From Botryococcus braunii (Eukaryota > Chlorophyta > Trebouxiophyceae), in the NCBI GenBank assembly GCA_002005505.1, contig MVGU01000106.1, forward strand, positions 502,501 through 525,000: a stretch of DNA of 22,500 nucleotides. The letters are read 5' to 3'. Below, piece by piece: positions 1 through 10,013 of the stretch (the stretch's first letter is position 1; each line of letters begins with the position of its first letter). The notes below the pieces were generated by a model, which saw only the letters and a list, made by a program, of their open reading frames with translations, was not told the origin of the DNA and did no database searches. A program made the position numbers and the translations under genes.

Positions 1-694
<694 letters not shown>

Positions 695-756
695 CAAACC
701 CGCATCCCCCCCCCTTACGTGTGTCCCCCAACCCCACCCCTTACGTGTCTCTCCTA

Positions 757-852
757 CCGAGTTCTTCACCATCACCTTTTGCCTCTGGCCCCTGGATTCC
801 GCGTACCCGCATCAGGATTCATGGTGTGCGGCTGGGATAGGCATCACTCTTA
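757..852 (+). repeat. Dispersed repeat, copy 1
   Basis: The segment contains the words CCTGGATTCCGCGTACCC and GGATTCATGGTGTGCGG, then GGATAGGC and TTATTCTAA. The reverse complement of 7528-7610 and of 17386-17470 carries the same ordered words with few changes. Partial copies lie at 14823-14990 and 21056-21100. It has no visible coding capacity and looks like a short non-autonomous interspersed element or its end. Confidence 0.6.
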
Positions 853-858
853 TTCTAA

Positions 859-1387
859 TGAAAGACAAGTATATGAGCAAGGGCCAATCTCAACGCGAGT
901 TGCATTCGATATGGTTAGAGATCTGCAAATCTGCAGATCGATATGCTTGCAGATCTCTCGAGGAAGGAAGGAAGGAATTACTCTCGAGGTGTGTGCGTGC
1001 GAAAGGGTCAAACGCCTCTGGACCTTACACTGGAGGCCGATGTACCTTCTTCAAGGCATAATTAGGTCATACCTATGCTGAGCTTGGTGTTAGTGACCCT
1101 GTCACGTATCCGATTCGTACGTGAGGAGTGCACTGGTTTCGAAAGAACCGTACCATTAGATTAAACTTTTGCTAATGTATCTCCCCTCGGACCGTACCAA
1201 ATGTGCCTTTTCGTTTACAATAATCGCGTGCGAGGTACGCAAATCTCTTGGTAACAAAGATCGACTCACTGCAGGAGAGATAGCGTCGTCCTTTCATTTT
1301 CAGCGATCCATCCCAAAGGCGTGCATTGCTAGTTAATTTTGTTTTTGTTAAATTGAAGGATCACGACAAGTTAGGGAGTATCTCAAC
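859..1387 (+). promoter_or_regulatory. Upstream region of aquaporin copy A
   Basis: This 5' flank aligns with 10271-10981 upstream of copy B, although much of it has diverged. Conserved islands include GTCACGTATCCGATTCGT near 1100, CAGGAGAGATAGCGTCGTCC near 1273, GCGATCCATCCCAAAGGCGTG near 1303 and GAAGGATCACGACAAG near 1356. The islands nearest the ATG are best kept and probably lie in the promoter and 5' leader. I see no convincing TATA box. The transcription start is unknown. Confidence 0.5.
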
Positions 1388-3616
1388 ATGTCCGACGGTA
1401 AAGGAGATCTGTCGGACACTACACCAAAGGGGTTTCCATTCGTCATGCCGACAATATCTGAACCATTCGATATGTCTTTTGTAAAAGCAATGCTAATGGA
1501 GCTGCTAGCAACCTGCCTGTTTTTGGTAAGGGTCTGACCAAGTTTGACCAAGTTGCGTTTCCCAACCTTCGACGGAGGCCATTCTAAACTGAAGTATTGG
1601 AGGCCTTGGATGCCGTGACCTCCCAGTCTAAAAGGATAAGACATATTATAATATGCTCGCACCCACATCTGTGATGTCGGCGATCATTAAGGATGGTGCC
1701 GATCGGGAAGGGGCCGTCACGCCAAAGCTCATCGAAACAGTTTTTCATGGAAATTGCTGATATATTGGCAGAGAATTAAGATGTTGTTACCAGTGGGTGC
1801 AAGCTGTATTCTGTCTGCTTCATGCTTTCAACTGACACTGATGTACAGTAGCTGATGCAGTTGGTCCTGCTACTGATGCACTTTCCTTCTGTCACAGTAT
1901 ACTTTAACTGGATCAGTGGTATTTGGCTGCACGCTTAGCCACTCCACAACATGCACCATGGATTTTCCACGGATGCTTACAATAGCTTTCACGGGAGGTT
2001 TCGGCATTTTCGTGTTTGTTTATTTTGCCGCAAGCTTTAGGTAACCACGACGCCCTGGCCCATGTACTCATTAGTGAAAGATCTTCAATCTGTATATTTA
2101 GCACCAGCATTGTAATCTTTGGTCGGGAAACCTGAAAAGCTTGTGAAGGCCATACGCTGCAATGTCCCCGTTTCTAAATTCACTGATGCCCAAGGCATCG
2201 GCCTGATTTGGATTTAGTGAGTTGCTAGACAGAGGGTGACTATGTTTGTATATTATGTATGCTGAATGGCCAGGGACGGATCCATGGATTGCCGCAAACA
2301 ATGCAAACACACAGATTTAAAAATTAGAGGTTCCTAGGGGATGTGAATGGGCCAATGAAGGGGGCAACTCTGCCCCATTGATTATGGCACGGTGTCATGT
2401 TGGAATGCGCCTTTTCTGCCCTTTCTACTTGGATATGTTACTTCAGGGATGTAATTCAAAGGAGTAATGTATGGGATTGTGTCCGTTTTATGTCGTGGTA
2501 GGCACCTCAATCCCGCAGTTTCTTTTGACTTGAATACAGTGCTTCAAGCATACAGGTAAATGAGCAATGTATTGTCAACTTGCGCAGTGGTGGGCACCTC
2601 AATCCCGCAGTTTCTTTCGGCCTGCTGCTTTCCAACAAGATCACCGTTCTGCGATTCTTCGCCTACGTACCTATGCAAATGCTGGGAGCCATGCTTGGCT
2701 CAGCCATTGCCCTATCGGGCAATACTTATGCCTTCAGAAGGTTTGGCGGAGCAGCCAATGGAGTCAGCCCCGATGTACCCCCTGTTCAGGCGTTCGGCTT
2801 GGAAATCATGTCCACCTTCATCCTTATGTTCACTGTATTGGGAGCCACTGACGTGAAGCGGTACCCAAATCTTAACCACCTGCCAGTAAGTATAAGCCCG
2901 GTTCCCCCGTGTGAATACGTCAAATTCCACCATGTGTCGTTTGTTTTTGGGTTTCTTGTTTCCCCCCCTCCCCCGGGGGGGGGGGGGTATGTCCTCCCTG
3001 CCTTACCTCACCCCAGCTTGAACCCTGGAGGCCTTCCTTTCCTTTTTCGTTCCCCTGTGCCCCGTCTTCCTTCGTGCGGTGATGATGACAATTCCGGTGG
3101 TGATGATGACAATTCCAATGGTGATGATGACAATTCAAGTGGTGGTGATGATGACAATCCCAGTGGTGATGATGACAATTCAAGTGGTGATGATGACAAT
3201 TCGGGTGGTGATGATGACAACTCAAGTGGTGATGATGACAGTTCCAGTGGTGATGACGACAATTCCAGTGGTGATGATGACAATTCAGTCCCAAATGGCT
3301 ATCTATCGAGCGGCATGGCTCCTAGCCCCAACTCCCCTCCCTTGCTCCCCCCCCCCCCATAAAAATCCCGAAACTCTCTGTAAAAAGGCAAGAAAGGAAT
3401 CAAATCATGCATCTTCCCACTCCCATTGCTATCCCTCCAAAGATCCCTTGCCACACCCCCTTTCCCAGAATCCTCAAATCACACAACTCTACAACCCTGG
3501 GCAAGTTCCCCAGATGTCCCAACGAAATCTACTTCCAAGAATCTCCACACAAAAGGTGCTGTCCTGCACGAGCCCCTCCCCCAAACACACACGTACCCCC
3601 CCCCCCCCCCGCCAAC

Positions 3617-3700
<84 letters not shown>

Positions 3701-4064
3701 GCACGCACGCACGCGCACGCGCACGCGCACGCGCACGCGCACGCGCACGCGCACGCGCACGCACACGCACACACACACACACACACAGGAGACAGACTTC
3801 ACAGATGGAAGATGTGTGGTGCCCATAGTGTTGGATGCGTTGAAAACGGAAGGGGGTGGGGCAGGCACTGGCGCCTTTCGCAATTGGACTGGCAATCTTC
3901 TTGGGACATCTGGTGCTGATCCCCATTGACGGCTGCGGCCTCAACCCTGCAAGGTCATTTGGGAGTGCCGTTGTGACCGGGTGCGCCGCCCCTTCCCCTC
4001 ACCCCTCATCTCCCGCTGCACCCCCCCCCCCTTCGCGGGGCGGGTCCCTTTCTCCCCTCCTGCG

Positions 4065-4162
<98 letters not shown>

Positions 4163-4322
4163 CACACACCCACGCAGACACAGACACACACAAACACACA
4201 CACACGTGTGTGTGTGTGTGTGGGGGGGTTTGGGTGTGTGCGTGGGGGTGGGTGTGTGTGTAGGGGGGGGGGGGAGTGTGTGCATGCGTGCGTGTGTGTA
4301 TGGGGGGGGGGGGGGGTTGGAG

Positions 4323-4356
<34 letters not shown>

Positions 4357-5047
4357 GTGTTTGTGTTTGTGCGTGTGTGTGTGTGTACGCGCGTGTGAGC
4401 ATGCTAGCAGGGGAGGGAGGGACGAGGGGGTGGGGAGAGAGAAACAATAGACAGAGGGGAAGGGGGGGATGGGAAGGGGTAGAGGGTGCGGAGGGGGGAG
4501 AGGGAGGGAAGGGGCAGAAGAGAGAGAGGGGGGGGGGGGAAGGGAGGTCGGTCGGGAGGGAGGGATGGAGGGAGGGAGGGAGCAATCAATTGGCATAAAA
4601 GAATTGTGTTCCATACACCCTAAAGTGATGTCAGTGTGTTTGAGCGGCCACACTGGCCATTCCTGCAACAAAGGCTCTGGGTTCAAACCCCCAACAGAGC
4701 GTTCTGATATGACGAGTTTTTTGAGTATTTTTTGGGGGCAGTGATGCAGAGAATGGAGAGACCACTGGGTATTCTGGGCTGGCCCGATAGTCGGCGCGGC
4801 ACTGGCATCCTTCGTCTATGAGATTGTGTTCCGCCCCGACTACGAAATGCTGACCACGGGCCACGAGGAGGTGGTGCAAAACCTGGCCAATGCCCCGGAC
4901 ATGCTGCGAAGACGGCGCAGCTTGACTGGCTTTGTGCGGAACCTCACCGGCTTACGTGCAGCCAAGCCAAGCACCCCCTTCACAACCAACTCTCGGGTTG
5001 GAGAGGCCCCCTCCAACGCAGAACACGGCAGCATGGCCGAGCCATAG
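1388..5047 (+). CDS. Aquaporin (MIP family), copy A, five exons
   Basis: Membrane channel for water or small solutes. Inferred exons are 1388-1525, 1898-2040, 2588-2885, 3865-3980 and 4750-5047 (993 nt, 330 residues, stop TAG), with introns all GT-AG and phases 0, 2, 0, 2. The start is the first ATG before the conserved N-terminus ([16 protein letters not shown]), and the same ATG is kept in copy B. Six membrane helices are expected. The first half-helix carries [11 protein letters not shown] (NPA at residues 99-101) and the second [12 protein letters not shown] (NPA at 220-222). His208, Cys217 and Arg223 match the aquaporin-1 pore positions. The last helix includes [14 protein letters not shown] (from residue 237). 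A cytosolic tail of about 70 residues contains RRRRSLTGF. No frameshift or internal stop is seen. Water, glycerol or another solute as substrate cannot be decided here. Confidence 0.93.
2495..2526 (+). pseudogene. Partial duplicate of the exon 3 start, inside intron 2 of copy A
   Basis: The segment repeats the first ~31 nt of exon 3, including the codons for HLNPAVSF, 92 nt upstream of the real exon. One base differs (GGTAGGC for GGTGGGC). The AG acceptor is missing (TCG precedes it), and the frame runs to a stop soon after. It cannot work as a standard exon. Copy B lacks it. Confidence 0.8.
3078..3290 (+). repeat. 21-bp minisatellite in intron 3 of copy A (ten units)
   Basis: Ten units of the type GGTGATGATGACAATTC plus four variable bases lie head to tail. 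Nine are 21 bp and one is 24 bp (an extra GGT). All lengths are multiples of three. The frame that continues from exon 3 stays open through the array and reads Gly-Asp-Asp-Asp-Asn-Ser-Ser repeats. Copy B has only one degenerate unit at the matching place (about 12627-12645). Confidence 0.92.
3618..3787. repeat. (CA)n with (GCGCAC)n core, intron 3 of copy A
   Basis: Alternating purine-pyrimidine tract: CA repeats, then GCAC repeats from about 3697, then about nine GCGCAC hexamers (roughly 3712-3765), then CA again. The GC-rich core is absent from the matching CA tract in copy B. Long His-Thr, Ala-Arg and Cys-Val translations here are artefacts. Confidence 0.93.
4066..4394. repeat. CA then TG microsatellites, intron 4 of copy A
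   Basis: A CA tract (about 4073-4204) switches at 4204-4206 to a TG/G-rich tract up to about 4394. CA followed by TG makes the region able to fold back on itself. G runs of 9-14 nt occur near 4262-4274 and 4302-4316. Confidence 0.9.
4395..4585. repeat. Purine-rich GGGA/GA tract, intron 4 of copy A
   Basis: About 190 nt almost entirely of G and A, with GGGAGG motifs and G runs. It resembles the purine tract in intron 4 of copy B but differs in detail. No coding signal. Confidence 0.85.
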
Positions 5048-5242
5048 GGCCCCTTCCTCGTCCAAGAGGCCTGCCACCCACCACCTCGGCATCCAGCACC
5101 CCGGAGAGGCCCGGGCGTGCCCAATGTCGTGATGGCATTTCTGCAGGCCAGGGAAAGAAAGAAAGTGGATATGCCCTTCCCCAGAGCCGGGCTTCCTCCG
5201 TCTCAACGGTACCTCACTCGTGAGCACTCAGCCGCGTGCTTA
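5048..5242 (+). other. 3' flank of aquaporin copy A, shared with copy B
   Basis: This stretch aligns with 14502-14685 at moderate identity. It shares AGGCCCGGGCGTGCCCAATG and GGCATTTCTGCAGGCC, and is probably 3' UTR and terminator. No recognised polyadenylation signal was found. Confidence 0.5.
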
Positions 5243-5570
5243 GATGCGGTGGGGTCCGAGATGGGCCTGCTCCCGAAACCTTGTGCGCGATGGGGCTGGT
5301 CCAGTCCTGGGCGGAACATCGACTGCCCTTTCAGGACCAGGATGGGCCGAGCCCCATCCCGGTCCAGGTTCGGGGTCTAGAATGAGACGGGATAATGGGA
5401 CGGGGAGTGGGAAGGGGATGAGGCTTGGGCAAGTTGGGACCGGTGCGATGCAGCCAAGAATGGAGGGGATAAGGGTCGAGCCCCATTCCGGTCCCGTAAG
5501 ATGGGGCAAGAATGGCCCGGACCCCCATCCGGTCCCATCCCGTCCCAGTTCAAAGCCCCAGACGGTACAG
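5243..5570. other. Copy A-specific GC-rich segment
   Basis: About 330 nt with no counterpart in copy B. It is built from variants of GGGATGGGC and its complement GCCCCATCCCGGTCC, so it can fold extensively. ORFs on both strands overlap here but none is supported. It ends near a small hairpin (CGGTACA ... TGTACCG, 5563-5582). Confidence 0.5.
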
Positions 5571-5574
5571 ATTC

Positions 5575-6560
5575 ATGTACCGTACAGCCCAAAACGTGGG
5601 GGGGGGGTGTATCCTGGCACTCATAGGATGGGCGCCCACGCTTTTTTCCGAAGCATGTGGCACAAAACGTGTCCTGCATGTGGCATGTGGCTGGGGTCAG
5701 GTGCTCTCTGCTGAACCGCCCTGGTAGCTGGCACCGTCTAACCTTGAGCTTTACCGCGGGGCGGAACACAATGGTAGACGGTCCCCAGACCCACAATCTG
5801 GTACGCACCCCCGCGCCCCGACTTGAAATGTACCCTGGGATGTGTGCGGTCCCCAGACCCACGACCAGCACGCACCCCGCGCCCCGATCTGGCTGAGTTT
5901 GATGCCCTCCCGCTCATTCACAGTACGTTGGGGCTTCAGGGCGGGTCCCCCCGAGGCTGAGACATGTGCACACGTGTTGCCATGTGTGATGTACACGTCG
6001 CCGCATGCACGCGGCAAGATGGCGCACCACGTGGTGCCTGTTGGGATGAGGATTGACGTCCCCTTGGCATTTTTGGAGCTTAGGGGCAGGCAGCCAAATG
6101 GCAGAGCGAGCGTTCCTGAGTTACATGCAGCAGAAGGCCTGAGTAAGTCGGCCACATAGCAAAACGTGTTGCTGGCAGAGGCGCTCGGTGTTTTAAGGAG
6201 ACAAAAAACGCTGATCGCAGCTGCAGGTACAGAGACAGATAATGATGATAGCTCGTGCATCGGCTGTACGATGCACAGGCTGAAGCCAATGCTTGTGTTT
6301 AGTTGAAAGCGAATGTTGGTTGAAGATGAAGTACTTTCCTAAGTCACGACGAACGCTCGAGCCCATTTGTGGACTGAGCAAGTTGTGGGTCGGACTTGAG
6401 AGCCTTTGTTTTTTTTTTTTTTTTTTTTTTTTTTTTCCCCAATCTGATAGAAGTTGAAGCGTTCCAAGCTTTGGGACGGACTTTGGCTCCTCACCAGTCT
6501 TTTCTTTTTGGTCAGCTTCACCTCAATTGATTCACTTTACCTCAATTGGCGCAACGGCGC
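5575..6560. other. Paralogous non-coding block, unit A
   Basis: The block aligns with about 15075-16060 in unit B. Shared landmarks include CCGTACAGCCCAAAACGTG, GTGGCATGTGGCTGGGGTCA, GTGATGTACAC and CAAAACGTGTTGCTGGCA. Indels break reading frames between the two copies, so coding is unlikely. Copy A has a 68-bp tandem duplication starting at 5780 and 5848 (GGTCCCCAGACCCAC). A T run lies at about 6409-6436. Confidence 0.6.
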
Positions 6561-6599
6561 CGAGTCATGGTGTACTGCAGGTAAAAAGCCGTACTAATC

Positions 6600-7020
6600 G
6601 CTGTTGCAAAACCCAGGACGCTTGTGATGTACCATGATAGTCGCAGGACTTTGATCGGCAGGCACTTACCTTGGGCAGGCACTTACCCTTCATCCAACAA
6701 GCAGGACGCTCGTGGTGTACCGCAAAAGTCACAAGGACCTTAATTGTTTAGCCTGTTACCCCTGTGTGTTTTTTTGGTGGTGGGGGGGGGGGGGGGGGCG
6801 GGGGGCAAAATGTGCTCATGATGTACCGCAAAAGTCACAGGACTTTATCGGGCAGGCCTGTACCCCTGTTTCAAAAGCAGTACGCTCGTGATGTACCGCA
6901 CAAGTCAAAGGACTTTGTTGGGCAGGCTTATCCCCCCGTTTAAAGAATCGGTACGTATGCTCATGATGTACCGCAAGTGTTGCAGTACGCTTGTGATGCA
7001 CCGCAAATGTCGCTTCACGA
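6600..7020. repeat. Degenerate 71-bp tandem array, unit A
   Basis: Decayed units of the type GTGATGTACCGCAAAAGT ... GCAGGACTTT ... GGGCAGG ... TACCCCTGTTTCAAA ... GCAGTACGCTC are spread over about 420 nt. A G-rich run at about 6781-6805 interrupts them. The homologous array in unit B (16100-16860) has expanded. Confidence 0.8.
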
Positions 7021-7130
7021 TGGCAGGGTTGAGAGGAAGATCCTGCCCGCCACCTCAGCCCCCCCGGGGGGCCCCCGGGGAGGGGGGGGGGAGGGGAGGG
7101 GGGCCCGGGCCTTATAATTATTTTAAGAGT

Positions 7131-7527
7131 GTATGAACGCTTGCTGATGGATGCCCAGCTCTTCTGCCCAATTTTGATGTGGTTTGGAAGAGGTCTTTCA
7201 TCTTGCAGCTCCGACCCGGCTTTGGAATTCTTCAAGCTGCGGTGAGGACTGTAAGGATCTTACTCATCCTACAAAGATGCTAGGCAAAGCCACTTTTGGT
7301 CCGGGTCGTGCAGTCCAGGAACTGCCGTTAGGTGAACTATATTTCGTAGAACCTTGTCGAATCCCTGCTTTGAAAGCAGCGCAATCAAAATTCTCCATGA
7401 AACCCCAGATCTGGATGGCCATGATTGGTCGTGGCTGGTTCCAGCATTGTTCGCGGTAAATCTCGCCGTTGGTGTGTAGAAGGCCGATCTGTGTCGGTCC
7501 GCCCCGCGAGCCCCCTCCCGGGCCGGG
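7131..7527. other. Conserved block of unknown function, unit A
   Basis: The stretch about 7405-7501 matches 17262-17358 with only about two differences, while its flanks are clearly more diverged. Short frames are open on both strands in both copies. The - strand one contains REQCWNQPRPIMAIQI. Neither frame shows mainly silent changes, so coding is unproven. Confidence 0.4.
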
Positions 7528-7610
7528 GCCCCATTTAGAATAAGAAGTGAAGCCTATCCTAACCGCACACCATGAATCCTTCATGTGGGTACACGCAATC
7601 CAGGCGCCAT
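7528..7610 (-). repeat. Dispersed repeat, copy 2
   Basis: Reverse-complement relative of 757-852, with TTAGAATAAG, GAAGCCTATCCTAACCGCAC, CATGAATCCT and GGGTACACGCAATCCAG. It lies in the same orientation as its homologue at 17386-17470, so it was present before the duplication. Confidence 0.65.
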
Positions 7611-7683
7611 AGATGAAAAGTCATCCAGGGGCATGAAAAAACATCCAGTGCCCATAGACAAGGATGATTGTGAAGAAAAGCTA

Positions 7684-8034
7684 GGAACATGGTTCTCTCA
7701 CGTGATTGCCAGCTTAGTCTCTTTTCACGTGCCAGGCCCTTATGGGGCCTGGCACGCGGAAACTAGTTGCAGTACTGTTATCCTTACTAATAAGTAAGGG
7801 CAACATTTTTGCGATGACACCTGGCGGCCAAAGAGACAGCACAAGCACCAAGGCTGTTAAGGGATAGCTGTCAAGGCCCACTTGACGTAATTTGAACCTC
7901 ACGTGATTTGAAATATGATTTTAAAAATTTGTAGATGCACGTGTTCTGCAGACACAACAGCTGTGCGTTATCAGGGCAATGTGTGACATCGAAGCACCTC
8001 CTGTCGAAGCACCCACCTCCCACCCACTAGGCTC
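7684..8034. other. Non-coding stretch with two adjacent hairpins, unit A
   Basis: It contains a perfect 12-bp hairpin at 7728-7739/7745-7756 (CGTGCCAGGCCC, loop TTATG). A second hairpin follows at 7777-7788/7793-7804 (GTTATCCTTACT and AGTAAGGGCAAC, two mismatches). The homologous stretch in unit B keeps the second hairpin and a weaker form of the first. No gene is seen. Confidence 0.55.
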
Positions 8035-8066
8035 TTCACACGAATATCACGGCAAACGGTGGCCGG

Positions 8067-8079
8067 CATAAATATATAG
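8067..8079 (+). promoter_or_regulatory. Candidate TATA box, unit A
   Basis: CATAAATATATAG lies in a block of about 120 nt (8035-8155) that is nearly identical to 18980-19105 in unit B, while flanking DNA is more diverged. It sits about 40 nt before the ATG of a short ORF at 8108. Confidence 0.4.
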
Positions 8080-8107
8080 TACGGATGGAACCCCTATCTT
8101 CTCTGAA

Positions 8108-8170
8108 ATGAATCGATTCATCGCAGTAGCAGCCTTAAACGACCGCATCGACTCAAAGAAGAATTGCTAG
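8108..8170 (+). CDS. Short ORF of 20 codons behind a TATA-like box (hypothetical)
   Basis: The frame starts MNRFIAVAALNDRIDS and stops at TAG after 20 codons. The matching frame in unit B (19062-19139) differs within these 16 residues by one residue (N to T) and one silent change, then diverges. It could be a micropeptide, an upstream ORF or the first exon of a gene I cannot see. No family is recognised. Confidence 0.25.
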   Translation: MNRFIAVAALNDRIDSKKNC

Positions 8171-8520
8171 CAGTGCACCAAGAAATTTGCCACCCGGGAA
8201 TGGTTACGAGAATATACTGGCTTGAGCAGTCTGAAACTGTAATGGTACCACCGGTGGCTTACGAGCGCGCTCGCGCTTGCAAGCAAACAGTTGTTTCCCT
8301 CGACATTTTGGGTATGTGCGTACTTTGCCGGACAAAGTTCGGTGCACCCCCCACCCCCCCCCCCCCCCACTCCCCACCCCCGCCCCCTTCAGAGAGGAGG
8401 GAGACCTAGAGCGAGAACTGGCTAGAAATTCTGGAGCTGGGACTCAGTGGGTCTCAAGCATGGATGGCCGCCTACATACGCGCCTCCTCCCCCCTTGTGC
8501 TGTGAGCGTGGAGTCTTGTG
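8171..8520. other. Shared non-coding stretch, unit A
   Basis: Aligns with about 19140-19440. Shared words are ATACTGGCTTGAGCAGTCTGA and GCTCGCGCTTGCAAGCAAAC. A C run at about 8346-8369 is A-specific. Frames are broken differently in the two copies, so I do not call a gene. Confidence 0.45.
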
Positions 8521-8529
8521 CCGTGCACG

Positions 8530-8600
8530 GAACAGGAGGAGGAGGAAGAAGAAGTACAAGAAGTGGAAGAAGAACAGCAACAAGTAGAAGAAGAGTACAT
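8530..8600. repeat. GGA/GAA-rich microsatellite, unit A
   Basis: Imperfect GGA and GAA triplets. The homologous place in unit B (19452-19492) is a cleaner (GGA)n run. Confidence 0.8.
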
Positions 8601-8646
8601 ATGTTCAGGCACTAAAGCCGGCTGATTAGATGGAGCAGCGGTTGCG

Positions 8647-8772
8647 TCAAGCCGCATGGTGGCCAACAGCGGAATCCCAGCCGTGCAGCTTGCCCCACCG
8701 CCACATTTCCAGCAGCTTCTCCTGTAGCTTCTTCTCGTCCCTCAACTTGCAGTACACCTGTGTACATCCCAT
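8647..8772 (-). CDS. 41-residue ORF with an MGC N-terminus (hypothetical), unit A
   Basis: The frame begins MGCTQVYCKLRDEKK and ends WGKLHGWDSAVGHHAA before TGA. Unit B keeps the same length and frame at 19544-19669, with three replacements (W to Y, S to P, A to S) and two silent changes. About 65 nt around the start are identical in both units. MGC at an N-terminus is a pattern seen in myristoylated and palmitoylated proteins, but this is only a pattern. It may instead be the last exon of a larger - strand gene. No family is recognised. Confidence 0.35.
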   Translation of the reverse strand: MGCTQVYCKLRDEKKLQEKLLEMWRWGKLHGWDSAVGHHAA

Positions 8773-8957
8773 GCCAATATAAGAGCAGCCCACATGGTCG
8801 CCCTCTCATATAAAACCCTCAAAGCCAACCAAACAGAAAAGGAAAACACGCAAAACATTGAGAGAAAAACCAGGAACCCCTGGCTGGGTTGGGGGGGGGG
8901 GGGTGGGGGTTGGTGACCCAAACGGACAGCAATACATGCAGACCGACGAACCCGCCC

Positions 8958-9060
8958 ATGCATGCATACATGCATGAATGAAGGCATGCATGCATGAATG
9001 CATGCAGGCATGATGCATGCATGCATGAATGAATGCATGCAGGCATGCATGCATGTATTA
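8958..9060. repeat. CATG-rich tandem repeat, unit A
   Basis: Variants of GCATGCATGCATGAAT arranged in tandem. The region is rich in GCATGC palindromes. The Met-His-Ala-Cys translations are artefacts. Confidence 0.9.
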
Positions 9061-9370
9061 CGATTGCGTACACAATGCACGGTCCAATTACAACACTTGG
9101 GCCCCATGTACAACGTTCAATCGGCATCAGTAATCAATGCGAACATTCGCGGTGTAGCCCGAAAGCTGCATGTATGTAAGTTGTGTATGAGAGAACATGC
9201 ATGCAAGCATGTTGAGCGAGAATCCATGGAAACATGAAATCACACACAGGATCACTGTGGACACATCAGAGCATCCTGAGGAAATAAGTGATTATCGGTT
9301 GCTGTTCCCCACCCAAGGGGACAGCCATCCCTCCATCCATGAGTTCTGACTGGGTTGCACAGTTGAGGTT

Positions 9371-10013
<643 letters not shown>

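Noticed and set aside
1348..1668. - strand ORF of 106 codons over aquaporin exon 1
   Set aside because: Antisense shadow of a well supported exon, and broken in copy B.
3479..3944. Long ORFs on both strands with His-Thr, Cys-Val and Ala-Arg runs
   Set aside because: Products of the CA and GCGCAC repeats in intron 3 of copy A.
4670..4710. tRNA gene suggested by GGTTCAAACCC
   Set aside because: The word fits a B box, and copy B has GGTTCAAATCC, but no acceptor stem, D arm or anticodon arm can be drawn around either. At most a decayed tRNA-derived fragment.
5244..5714. 156-codon ORF in the GC-rich A-specific segment
   Set aside because: Overlapping ORFs on both strands of a low-complexity GC-rich insertion, absent from unit B.
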